Part shown: in pieces, positions 7,889-17,861 of the stretch | Numbering within the stretch: the first letter of the stretch is position 1 | Layout of the letters: each line of letters begins with the position of its first letter | DNA from: Sporothrix humicola | Lineage: Eukaryota > Ascomycota > Sordariomycetes > Ophiostomatales > Ophiostomataceae | DNA length: 21,101 bases | Reading direction: 5' to 3' | NCBI GenBank assembly: GCA_021396245.1 | Contig: WNYE01000173.1 | Span: forward strand, 1-21,101 | Translations under genes and position numbers: made by a program | The notes under the pieces: model-generated | Told to the model about the DNA's origin: nothing | Seen by the model: the letters and a program-made list of their open reading frames with translations, nothing else | Databases searched by the model: none

Positions 7889-10800
7889 TCACACCTGTGG
7901 TGCACCTGGCCGTGGGCGACCAAGCGATTCGAGCAGCTCCTGCGGCGGGATGCGTGACATGCCCCCGTAAGTTGAGGGAGCTGGCACGTAACCCTGGCGC
8001 TTCTTGCGGATGCGGTCCAGAAGCAGGCCTGCAGCCACAATCACAAGCATTAGCACCAGCGAGATGCCAAGGCCAATGAGCACAATCGCCACAAGCGGCA
8101 AGTGGCTGCCACTGCTGGCGGTAAAGAAGTCGTTGTTTTCCACAAAGATGCTGGCGATGCTGTTGTCTGAGCCGTTGTCGGTAGCTGTTGTCAGTGCATA
8201 TGGAGCGAACGTCTTGCCGTTGAAGACAGCCGCAGACGCCGTTCCAAAGCCCGGAATCACAATCGAGCCGGTCAGCATTAGCACCTGGCTGGCGTCAAGC
8301 AAATCCGTGTTGTCGTGCTTGGATGTCACCGAGAACACCTGCAAGTTGCGCAGATCGGTGCCAGCAGGAAGCGTGGTGCCGCTGGCACCGAATGCATCAG
8401 TCCACGTCTTGCCGTCGTACTTCATCAGGTAGAGCGAGCCGTTCTTGGCCGTGCCCGAAACCCACAGTTCACTGCCGTCGCTTGCACCAAGAGAGAGGAG
8501 AGCAACAGGACCGGGGATTGTGCCGTCGTCACCACCAGGGAACGCGTCCCAGACTTGCTTGGTGGCGTCGTACTTGGCGAGCACGGTCGAGACAGTGTTG
8601 TTGACAATCAGGTTGCCACCAGCCACAAGCGTCGAGCTCGTCGTCCAGACCATGGCATTGACGGAGCTGGTGCCCAGGTTCGTGCCAGGACGGTTCCACT
8701 GGCCGGCCGTGGTGCTGAAATAGCACACGCCAGGGCAGCCAAGCGAGCCCGCTGAGGCAAAGGTGCCACCAACATAGACATCGCTGGCACTGGGGCGGAT
8801 CTGGATCGAGTTGACGGTGCCGTTGCCACCGGTCAGCGAAGGCGGCTGCGTGTTGAAGTTGTTCGTCGCAATGTTGTAAGACACGATGCCGTTGATAGAA
8901 GCGCCGTTGATGTCACCCGTGACGTTGCCACCCGCGAAGAGCGTGTCGCCAGTGATAGCAAGCGCCGTAAACGTGGAGCTTTGGTCGATGCTAGTGCCCA
9001 GTCCAGTCGTCACTCCATTGTTCTTGTTGTCAATGATCAGCAGGTTCTGGATGAGCGTGCCACTGCTGGAGTTGGCCGAGAAGTGGCCACCCAGGATCGT
9101 CTTGTTGCGGCCGTTCTTGGTATCAAAGAGACCGGTCACAACGCCCGAGATGGAGCTGCCGGCAAGAGTGTCGCGTTTGTTAACAGTCGAAGTCGCGGTC
9201 GAGGCGGCAGATGTAGTCGTGGGAGAGGGCAGGAGGTCAATGCCAAAGGAGCCAACACCAGCACCAGTCAAAGTGGCAGCGCCGTTGGTACCGACCTGCG
9301 CAAAAGACAGGGAGCCGCCATAGAGAGCGCCAACGACGGGCACATCGAGCACCGATGACAGGAGAACACCGTCGACGGACTCGACATTGCCCTGCACGTT
9401 CTGCAGCCAGCTGTTCTGCGATGGGACCCAGATGGCGAAACCATCGACGGACACATCCTCGTTGCCGCTGTAGCCGAGGATTTTTCTGAAACCACCAGTA
9501 AAGGCAATGACGATCTCGGGCTTGGTCGTGGTGACATTCATGGTCATGGCGACGACTTTGGTGACAGGGCCATCGACACCAGCCCCCAGTGGGTTCCAGG
9601 TGCTCTTGTCGGTGTCAAACACAGCAACATGGTTCAGACCATCAACCGACTTGGAGCCTGTCGAAGTAAAGGAGCCGCCGACAAACAGGCTGGTGCCGTT
9701 CAAGACCATGGACGACACACCACCGTTGAGGCTGCCGGCTAGTGTCTGAACAGACGAGCTGCCGCTGTTGATAGAGACAATGTTGTTGGCGGATGGTGAT
9801 GTGAAGTTGCCGGCAATGTAGGTGACATCGCCACCGGTCGCAAGCGCATTGACGACTGACAGGGCGCCAAAGGTCGAGCCGAGGGTGTCGAACGCAGAAG
9901 AAGAAAACTCACTGGTGTTAGCAGCAGACGAGGTGGGGTCGTACTCAAAAAGGCCGTTCAGGCCGCCGGTGGAGTTGAGCAGCGTGAAGCCGACACGCTG
10001 GGCGACAATGGTCATAGTGTCGAGCTTCTGGCCGTTCAGCGGGGTCATGGTGACAGTGGGACGGAAAGCACCAGAGGGGGCGTTGATAGAGCCAAAATAG
10101 ATCTGGTCGTACTTGTCAAAGTTGTTGGTCTGGAACAACTGCACTGAGGTCGGCTCCTGGCCCTCGACCATGGACACGGTGATGTTGACCTGACCGCGGG
10201 TCGAGCAGGTGTTGTCCCCGATACAGCCGGGCGTGTACATGTTGACGGTGTAGTTGCCAGACTGGCGGATATCGGGAGAAAAGACAATCGAGGCCGACGA
10301 GGACGAGATAGGAGAGGACAGCTCGGCGGTCAGGTACTCGGAGCTGCTCTGGAGGGAGGGCGACACGGTCCAGGGGCCAGTGGTCGAGGCGGATGACACT
10401 TCAGATGCCGCTACGACGCAAGTCGGTTCATTAAAATCATTGACGGCGTAGGCGAAAATGTCGTTTTCAAACAGTTCGATGCCGCTCAAGCCACCGCCCG
10501 AGCCGTACCAGGCTGAGATGTCGATGCGGAAAGCATCCATGCCGACATTGTTGACAAAATGAAAGTCCTGGAACTCGACATCCGAGCTCTGGCTCAGCGG
10601 GCACTCGCTGGTGCATGAGGCGTTGACGCCGGTGGCCGGGTCAATGTAGGTGAAGTTCATGATGCCGTTGAGGGGAAGGGCTGTGAAGCGGAATGTCTGG
10701 GTGCCGCGGCCGTCAAAATGCGTATTCCAGAGGCGCAGCTTGCTAGGCTGGAATCCAAACGCAAACTGGGCCTCCCAGCTACCAGGCGTATTGTCCTGCA

Positions 10801-11665
10801 GCAGCCACGTGTTGCCCGCGCCGTCTGTGCCGTTAGTCTTGCAGACGATGTTGGACGGGTCAGAGAAGCCGCTGGTGGAGGCCGAGTTGGTGGCGGAGAT
10901 ATTGCCTGAGCCGATGTTGACAATCTGCTCGTCCTGCTGGGTCGGGGTGCTGGCATTGCCGAGGCCGGTGAAGCTGCCGCCAAAGATGATGTGGCCATTC
11001 GAGGCCTTGGTGATGGACGTCACGGGCCCGTTGAAACCAGCAAACGGCAGCGGCATCCAGCCATCGTCTCTGGACCAGCGAATAGCGTTTGTGGAGTTGG
11101 GGCCAATAAAGTTGCCGCCGACAAACACGGCGTTGTTGGGCGTGTCGCAAAAGACCGTGTTGACCTGGCCCTGGAGGCCCTTCATGGAAATGATGGTAGA
11201 TGTGTTTGTGTCGAAGAGGCCAATGGCGGTGGCCTCTTTGCCTCCGAGACTGGTGAAGTTGCCGCCGAGCACGACGCCAGCGTCAGTGCCGTCTTTCTCG
11301 ATAAACGAGCACATGGACATGATGGACGCGTCGGTGGTGAGGACGGTGGCGAAGGCACTGTTGGGGAGGCGGGCCAAGAGACTTTCGCTGCCGTTGCTGG
11401 CAACGTTGTTCTGGCTCTGCTCCTCAAACTCAAATAGAGAGACACCGGCGAAGTTGCCTGCAATACCGATGCTGCCCAGGCTGCTGAGATCAATGTTGGA
11501 CGAAGCGACTGGTGTGAAGTTAAAGGCGTGGGATGTGGATGCCATTGAGGCGAGGGCGAGAAGAGAAGTCATTGTGCTGGAGAGGGAGGAGGAAGAGGAA
11601 GAGCGTCGTGGAGCATGGCCGTCGCCAATGGCGGCGCCACGGCGCCGCCGTAGTGATATTCGCAT
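7889..11665 (-). CDS. Rax2-type cell polarity protein, membrane anchored
   Basis: This single-exon gene encodes 1258 residues with the architecture of fungal Rax2. An N-terminal signal segment (about 32-47) precedes FNFTPVASSNIDLSSLG, the typical start of the mature protein. A long extracellular part carries repeated blade motifs of the GGNFT type, for example VVLGGNFTSL (131-140), FVGGNFIG (181-188), IIFGGSFTG (226-234), LFVGGSFTST, LFAGGNVTG and VYVGGTFASAG. These fit a Kelch-like or beta-propeller fold. Between them lies a Cys-containing insert (about 284-440). One transmembrane helix (about 1189-1215) is followed by a basic 43-residue tail ending PRPGAPQV. In yeasts, Rax2 marks the cortex and guides bud or tip site choice; a role in hyphal polarity is inferred. 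Many N-glycosylation sites are present. The first ATG puts an Arg/Ser-rich leader before the signal segment; Met32 (11572) is an alternative start. Confidence 0.88.
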   Translation of the reverse strand: MRISLRRRRGAAIGDGHAPRRSSSSSSLSSTMTSLLALASMASTSHAFNFTPVASSNIDLSSLGSIGIAGNFAGVSLFEFEEQSQNNVASNGSESLLARLPNSAFATVLTTDASIMSMCSFIEKDGTDAGVVLGGNFTSLGGKEATAIGLFDTNTSTIISMKGLQGQVNTVFCDTPNNAVFVGGNFIGPNSTNAIRWSRDDGWMPLPFAGFNGPVTSITKASNGHIIFGGSFTGLGNASTPTQQDEQIVNIGSGNISATNSASTSGFSDPSNIVCKTNGTDGAGNTWLLQDNTPGSWEAQFAFGFQPSKLRLWNTHFDGRGTQTFRFTALPLNGIMNFTYIDPATGVNASCTSECPLSQSSDVEFQDFHFVNNVGMDAFRIDISAWYGSGGGLSGIELFENDIFAYAVNDFNEPTCVVAASEVSSASTTGPWTVSPSLQSSSEYLTAELSSPISSSSASIVFSPDIRQSGNYTVNMYTPGCIGDNTCSTRGQVNITVSMVEGQEPTSVQLFQTNNFDKYDQIYFGSINAPSGAFRPTVTMTPLNGQKLDTMTIVAQRVGFTLLNSTGGLNGLFEYDPTSSAANTSEFSSSAFDTLGSTFGALSVVNALATGGDVTYIAGNFTSPSANNIVSINSGSSSVQTLAGSLNGGVSSMVLNGTSLFVGGSFTSTGSKSVDGLNHVAVFDTDKSTWNPLGAGVDGPVTKVVAMTMNVTTTKPEIVIAFTGGFRKILGYSGNEDVSVDGFAIWVPSQNSWLQNVQGNVESVDGVLLSSVLDVPVVGALYGGSLSFAQVGTNGAATLTGAGVGSFGIDLLPSPTTTSAASTATSTVNKRDTLAGSSISGVVTGLFDTKNGRNKTILGGHFSANSSSGTLIQNLLIIDNKNNGVTTGLGTSIDQSSTFTALAITGDTLFAGGNVTGDINGASINGIVSYNIATNNFNTQPPSLTGGNGTVNSIQIRPSASDVYVGGTFASAGSLGCPGVCYFSTTAGQWNRPGTNLGTSSVNAMVWTTSSTLVAGGNLIVNNTVSTVLAKYDATKQVWDAFPGGDDGTIPGPVALLSLGASDGSELWVSGTAKNGSLYLMKYDGKTWTDAFGASGTTLPAGTDLRNLQVFSVTSKHDNTDLLDASQVLMLTGSIVIPGFGTASAAVFNGKTFAPYALTTATDNGSDNSIASIFVENNDFFTASSGSHLPLVAIVLIGLGISLVLMLVIVAAGLLLDRIRKKRQGYVPAPSTYGGMSRIPPQELLESLGRPRPGAPQV

Positions 11666-12840
11666 CGCGTTGTCTGGTGTGGTCGCCGCCAGTATTGAGG
11701 GCGTTGTGAGTTGCGAGAAAGGAAGAGAGTTCGCTCAGAGTCGCGTCACGAAAGGATCGTGCGAAAAACGAGATTCGAAATATCGGATGTTGTGATAACT
11801 TATGGCGACATCATGAGTGGATGAAGAGACCGAGGTCACAGAATTGGAAGCGAAAGGAGTGAGAAGGTTGGCGCGTCGTGAAATGAGTGAATGGTCCAGG
11901 CAGTCGAGGTCTATGTCGGTCAGCAGTCGAAATCAAAAGCTCGAGAATGGAGACAATTGAATCGGAATATCGAGAAATCGGAAATGGAGGCCGAAAATGA
12001 AAGACGTGAACGGAACTGGCTTGGTTGGTTGGCTTGCTCGTTGCGAAGAACAAAGGAGAGGCACGGGTGCAGCAGCAACAAAAAGAAGACGAAAAAAGCT
12101 GCCCGAAAAAAAAAAGAGATTCGTCAAAGACGGAAAAGAGAATCGAATGGTAGTGAACGTGAGTCGAAACAAAGAAAACAACGAGAAAAGGGCGAAGCTG
12201 ACGAAGCTAGAGAGATTGACGATGTCAGGAAAGAGAGATGGAGAGCGAAAAAGGGCAAAAAAGGGAGGAAGGTGCGAGGCAGGGCGCGCGCGAGGAGATA
12301 AAAGGGAAATTGGTGCGTTTGGAAAACGGAGAGGCAAGAGGCCAGGGTAGGCAAAAAAGGTGGAGCTCCGAGTGGGCTCTATTGTGGGCTCTTGCGTTTT
12401 TCGACGACGAAAGGACGACGCAAGACGAAAAAGGGTGGGAAAGAGAGAAACAGAGAAGCAGAGTTGCGGTTGTACTTTTCGAGGCGAATGGAGTATCGAA
12501 GAAAGGTTCGTCGCGTTCTGGTGCAGGCGGTCCAAGCTCAAACTTTTGTCTTTTGTTGCCGGTTGTTGTTTCCTATCGTGGAGTTCGAACAGGTTCGGAA
12601 GACGGATGTGAGGTGAGGCGAGGAAACAATGGGGGGGGGAAAGAACCAACAATACAACAGTGGATCGAGAGGAAGGAGCGACCCAGAGAACGAAAGAAAC
12701 AGGAAGAGAAGGGACAAGGGAGACGAGAAACGAGGAAACGGAAAGAAAGACAAAAATGAGAAAAGGAAGGGGCAATGCGTGGCAGTTACGTAGTTTTTAC
12801 TTTTTACGATTTGGATACAGGATGAAAGGCAGGAAACCAC
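11666..12840. promoter_or_regulatory. Purine-rich leader and promoter region of rax2
   Basis: For over a kilobase upstream of rax2 the plus strand is strongly A/G-rich, so the sense strand of rax2 is a long pyrimidine tract. CT-rich leaders are common before highly or constitutively transcribed fungal genes, but this length is striking. A 280-residue open frame on the minus strand (11933-12775) is a Phe/Ser/Leu/Pro string caused by this composition, so I do not call it a gene. There is a G8 run near 12631-12638. Confidence 0.5.
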
Positions 12841-14344
12841 GATGTGAATGAAGGGGTCATTGGCCGCGAGACAGGCAATGACAGAGAGAGACAACGGGAT
12901 GGTGTGAGGCGTGAATGGCGTGAAGACTCAAGAGTGACCTGCCTTTTGCCCATGTTCGCCCAGGACAGGGAAACAGAAACAGGAAATTGGGGAAATGATG
13001 CGCGACGTGGGAGGCCAGCAAAACCAGGGCTGGGCGGGCAATAGTGGACTCCAGGGGTGGGATGGGCAGGAAGGAGCGACCGTTTTCTTTTGTTTTCCTC
13101 CCATTCACGCGTTCCCATCTGTCTTTGTTGACCTTAATACTAGGAAATCTAAAAACGGAAGGAAAGAAATTTGGTGCGTCTCGGGTTGGGCTGGGCCAAT
13201 CCCTGGCGACGGCCCCCAGTCCAGACCCACACTAGAAGCTTTCTAGCGAATGGCAATGCTCCATCTCAGACTGTGGTACCTGTCGCTAAACCGGGTTTGG
13301 GCAAGAGCGAGCACACAACCAGTTCTTGTCCCTGAAAACACGAAGGCAGGAGCCAATTAAAAGCATTGTTGACTGACGGTGTACAAAACAGGCAGGGACT
13401 GAGTGACCGTAATAATTTTACTGGGAGTGAAAAGGGAAACAGCGACACGAGAAACGGTCCGTGACGGTACACTTCAATTTCTGTCGGTCATGTCCTTCCC
13501 ATGGTTGTCACTGATCTCGGAGCACACAAATCATGTTTGGCAACGTCGCTCATTTGCCGTCCTTTTCATCATCCTTTTGGTATCCTTTTATGCATGGCTC
13601 GACTGGCTTTCCTGGCTCTCGTTGAAAGATGTCCACACGATGTGCAGTTTGTCGAATCAAATTCCTGTCGCGCACCAGCCGTGGGTTTCGCATCGACGGT
13701 TGTTTTGGACTTCACAGAATGGAGAGCGACCCGAGTGTTTCTTGAGCGTCTTCATATTTCCTGAGCAGAGGATCTCTGGGGAGCTTGGTACGGGACACGA
13801 GATATCGACCCACCGATGCTGGTCTTACATAGGCAGTGCTTCCAGCAGTGAAGCGTTGTGCAGGCGTGTATGCACAATCAAGAGGTTGGTGAACATGGCA
13901 CAAGCGTCTCTGGCGCAAGACAACGATTCGCTGGCAGGTGGCCTCTCTGCTTCTCGAGATGGCCTGGAGAGTTGAACAGTGTCCAGATACCTGCGAGGTA
14001 ACGGTCGGTGGCGCCGACTTTTCAAAGACAGGGCGACCTAGAGCCTGGAGCAGATCAGATCAGGCTGAAGCTGTGGCGTACCATCTCACATTGTATCTCG
14101 TTCTACGACAGCACAGAGACGGTGAACACTCAGCTGTTCCTGTCTTATCGGTACAGCGCCGGATGACACCGGATGCTGGAACGCCAGTGGCCCCGGTTCG
14201 GTCACATCAGTGTTGAGTGCTCAAAAAGGGAAGATGTCATGATGGGTGAGAGTGACAAAAGAAAGGAAGACAAAAGAAAACGGAGCACGGACAGACAAGC
14301 CAGCAAGGGGTGTCAGCGTCCAAAGCAGGGCGCAACAGGCAAGG

Positions 14345-14406
14345 GGTCGCACATGCTGCATGTGCCGACCATATCTGAATTGAATCGTGAGATGTACGAA
14401 GTACAT
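14345..14406. other. Two adjacent inverted repeats (potential hairpins)
   Basis: The first, at 14345-14370, pairs GGTCGCACATG with CATGTGCCGACC across a CTG loop, an 11-bp stem with a single bulged C. The second, at 14392-14406, pairs ATGTAC with GTACAT across a GAA loop. They lie 21 bases apart in gene-free DNA. Chance is possible for the short one; the longer one is less likely to be chance. Confidence 0.45.
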
Positions 14407-15736
14407 GGTAGAGAGGGAGAAAAAAAGATGGCAAAAAAGAATGGGAGTAAAGAAAGTGCGACAGTGTTTTACGGCGCTGTCCCTCCGAAAAGTGTCTCCG
14501 TATCACACTCCAGTGAGTGAGTGAGGCCAAAATAGGCCGAAAAGTGGCCAAGGTCGTGGTTGTCATCGCTTGTGCACGTCGGAGAAGGCCTGGTCGAAAC
14601 CGAGGCTGGGAAAATCAGGGGCTATGCAAGTGCAAGTGAAGGTGAGTTGGCGGGTGATGAGGTGAGAGGTGCAACTAAAAATAAGAACAAGCGATAAGAA
14701 GGGAAGAAGAAAAGAAAAGAAAAAATGAATTTAAAAAAAGCAAGCAAGGCATGAGATGTTGATGTCGGTCGAGGTTGAATACGAGCTGGCAATGGCTGTG
14801 ACCGACGCTTGCCAGCAAAGCAATTCAGCCTCTTCCTTTGCAGTTGTATTTGTGCGGTGTTTTCGGCTCCGTTTGCGAGTAAGACTGCCGGTAACGAGAC
14901 CCGCAGCATCCTTCGTGTCCGTGTCCTCGCAGTTTTGCGTCGCTTTCCCAGCCGCTTTATTTTGTGATGGAAGACAGAATACGGAATACGGTGTACCAGA
15001 GAACACATATCAGCGTGGCACAACGAGAAATTTTTGCACGTCGACGCAGGGGATTGCAGATGCACCAGAGTATCCAGAGCGATTTTTGTGCTTTTTGGAT
15101 GCTGCTTTGCACAAGCGCGAGTCGTTTGTGTGGCGCTTTTTGCACAGGTGCATGCATGTCTCCTGCAGGGGTTCAGGGTTGTGTTGAAGTTGAGGTGAGT
15201 GACCAGCCACAAGAAGAGGCTCGTGTGAGCGAAGCCAAGGAGAAATCACTTCTCTCTTTTTCTTCAGCCACTCGAATGCCGTTGTATGGCAGGCGAGCAA
15301 GTGCATATTGACCGTTTTGCTTTTCTTTCTTCTTTTTTCGTTATTCCTCTCCTTTTGTCTCGTTGTCTCGTTGTCTCCCTGCTCCCTCTCACCGTTTCGA
15401 TCGATCTCGCCAATGATACACAAAAGAGACATCCTCCACATTCCTCTCGTTGCCGACCTTATTCCTACGAGACGCATTCCAGTGCGCGCGCCCACAATGC
15501 AAAAATTAAAGAGAGAAGAGAAAAGGTCTCATATTTGACGTCAGGTTTTCCTAATTTAGCCCTTTATATATATAAGTGGTAAACAAAGATCCTTTTGTAA
15601 AGTGGAAGCAGCAACCGACGAAAATAAACAGAGGGGTCTCTTCACAACTTTCAGAAACAATGCCTGCCTTTCCTCGTGGTCCACTCATGCCTGTGTAAAA
15701 CAATCATCAACACTATTTATGCAATATTCCCGCAGC

Positions 15737-15763
15737 AAAAAAAAAAAAAAGAAAGAAAGAAAA
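15737..15763. repeat. Poly(A) run followed by GAAA microsatellite
   Basis: Fourteen consecutive A bases are followed by three GAAA units in gene-free DNA. It could be a plain microsatellite; there is no matching retroelement body next to it that I can recognise. Confidence 0.85.
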
Positions 15764-17824
15764 TTCACAGAATGTCGATTATCGTGAAGATATTCGTAAA
15801 CAAGAGACGGTGTCCCACGGCTGTCAATTTGTTCATTGACGCCCCGTTGCTGTATCTAATTCCAGACGTGACCACAAATCACCGTCTCTCGCCCACCAAT
15901 CGCTCCTCCGTTTGCGACAAGATGTGGCTATGTTTTGAAACTACGGAGGTCTTCCCATTCAACGTGACCGCTTCGCTTTCTCCGACACGTCAACGGATCG
16001 TGAGAGGGGCATCTTATGTGGAATCTTATGAGGAGCAACAAAACTGCTCAAAATGGAGATTTAGAGAAACGTGTCCATCATGTCCCATGGCCATCTGTTT
16101 GTGACATCTTGTGCGCGGTGTAGACAATCGGCAGCCAGGTACAAATCAAACACAGCAATTGTGTATATCGTGTATTCTTGCTGTTTTTCAGATAGATCAG
16201 GTTTGCGTAGCCCCTCCCCCACGGGTGCATCATGTTAAGAACATCCGGCGTCGATCCCTCAGGTAGAGGAAATATGCAATTGTTGAGTGGCAGAGGATAC
16301 TGAAGATGGCTGCCAGTGAGTGTCGAAGACTGGCCCTCCCGTCTTTGGCGCATCCTGAAATTCATGCCGTACGTCACAGCGGTTTGAAGTACAGTAAAAA
16401 CGGGTGGTGGCCAACCCAAAATGGGCCACACTTTTTATTTCGTACAAGAACCATCTTCCGAGTTCCTGGATAAGGCCATTTTGAGGCTCGGAGAATTTAC
16501 TCTTGTCTAGATGTCTTTATTCTTATTTTATGTGAATTTTTGGTTCTGACTCCCCGTGTGTTTCGCCCTACGGCTTCTCCAGAATTGCGCAAACTCTCTC
16601 GCTCTCACCTGTCCCAAATTATCACCACCCTCGGTCCTCGCTCTCCTTCTTCCAGCATCTCGCTATCTTCGGTCCTGGCGGCAATCACACCTCCACAACG
16701 CCAAAAGTGTTTTGTCGATTTCAAAAGACATTCGCTCGTTTACTCGGCGACTTGTCCATCACTATTTCTGCCTAAAGTCACAGAGTAAACAGCGGCTCCA
16801 GAACAAGAATGCACCTGGTCAGGCCGTGAATGAGCTGTGATCTCTTCACATCAACGGGGCAGAAGGACAGAAACAGGAACCAAGAGAGAAAATACTCTTT
16901 ACGGAGAAAAGCGGTACAGTTGTGTGTGGGTTGTTTTGTAGGTCTGCAGCTCTGTTTTGATAGTTTTGTAGTGTTATATTTTTGGTCATATTTAGGTGTG
17001 ATAAAAAAAGAAATTGTTACGTGAATAAGCAATTTAACATAAATTCTAGTAAGATTTAAAAAAAACGTCGAAATAAAACAGAATATAAATAAACTCAGGT
17101 TGACAATAACAAAAAACACCACTTTATAAAATCTACAACCAAATATGTGAATCTGCAACAGCATTATTCTGGACATATTCCCCACAGGATATCTGATCTA
17201 GATCTCAACGTCACCGCATCTAACGTCAACGCAACTTTAAATTGGCAGATTTCTGCAACTGTTGACAAAAACAACAGATGATAGGTGGGTTTTGAGTATT
17301 GATTTCGGCCCTCTTGCGAACGGGCGTTGCGTCGAGACGTCCGTGACAGAATTCTGTAACAACCCTGGCATCCTTTCCCCCACACTTTAGCACATATCTA
17401 CACAATCCGATCGAGATTGCAACCCACTGTCTCGTCATCGTTCGTCTTTTCGTCTGTATCTTAATGCCAACGTAGGCCTCTCCACATCTTGGCTTCTTCT
17501 CCCGCTCGTTCCATTCCTTCTTTCTCATTGCCCTTCGTGACCCTGCATGTCGGAATTGCATCGTTCCTTGTCTCGTCCATTGTTTGGTTCTTCTTCCCAC
17601 ACATACAATATCTTTCACCGCACCCACCTACCTGTGCACGTCACCTTCCTTGACCCCTGAAAGTCATGCGGATTGTTAGTAATTTTATATTGATATGCTG
17701 AACTAGATTGTGGTAAGACGCCGTCCTCTATGCTCGACTGGCAGACATTTACCACTGAATTGTCTGATTCTAGCGGCTATCCTATTATCTCTGCCGTGGC
17801 ACGACACAACATTTCCAATCCACC

Positions 17825-17850
17825 GCACGCCCCCCCCTCTCTCTCTCTAG
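17825..17850. repeat. C-run and CT microsatellite beside the transporter remnant
   Basis: A run of C bases is followed by about five TC units just downstream of the stop codon of the minus-strand transporter remnant. It is low-complexity DNA in that gene's former 3' UTR. Confidence 0.7.
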
Positions 17851-17861
17851 GACCTCTGTTC

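Larger units (their letters stand above)
12841..17861. other. Gene-poor region with no convincing coding sequence
   Basis: About 5 kb of mixed-composition DNA. The longest open frames are 190 residues on the plus strand at 13403-13975 and 196 residues on the minus strand at 14622-15212. Neither has a domain or GC-rich third positions like the neighbouring genes. Two hairpins occur at 14345-14406. An A14 run with GAAA repeats lies at 15737-15763. The stretch 16970-17170 is very AT-rich. CT-repeat DNA lies at 17830-17850. I found no tRNA or rRNA. It may hold regulatory DNA, long noncoding RNA or decayed sequence. Confidence 0.55.

Noticed and set aside
7783..8079. Plus-strand frame of 98 residues with a hydrophobic start
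   Set aside because: It overlaps the conserved membrane anchor and tail of Rax2 in antisense and has no support of its own.
10650..11795. Plus-strand frame of 381 residues opposite rax2
   Set aside because: Antisense shadow of a well-supported coding sequence; no domain.
12570..12610. GTTCGAAC-type sequence as a possible tRNA B box
   Set aside because: No matching A box or cloverleaf stems could be drawn around it.
11933..12775. Minus-strand frame of 280 residues
   Set aside because: Phe/Ser/Leu/Pro string produced by the long pyrimidine tract; no domain and no coding-like composition.
13403..13975. Plus-strand frame of 190 residues with one hydrophobic segment
   Set aside because: No recognisable motif, codon choice unlike the GC3-rich real genes, and no promoter or poly(A) signal that stands out.
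14622..15212. Minus-strand frame of 196 residues
   Set aside because: Low-complexity ends, no domain, and overlapping open frames on both strands.
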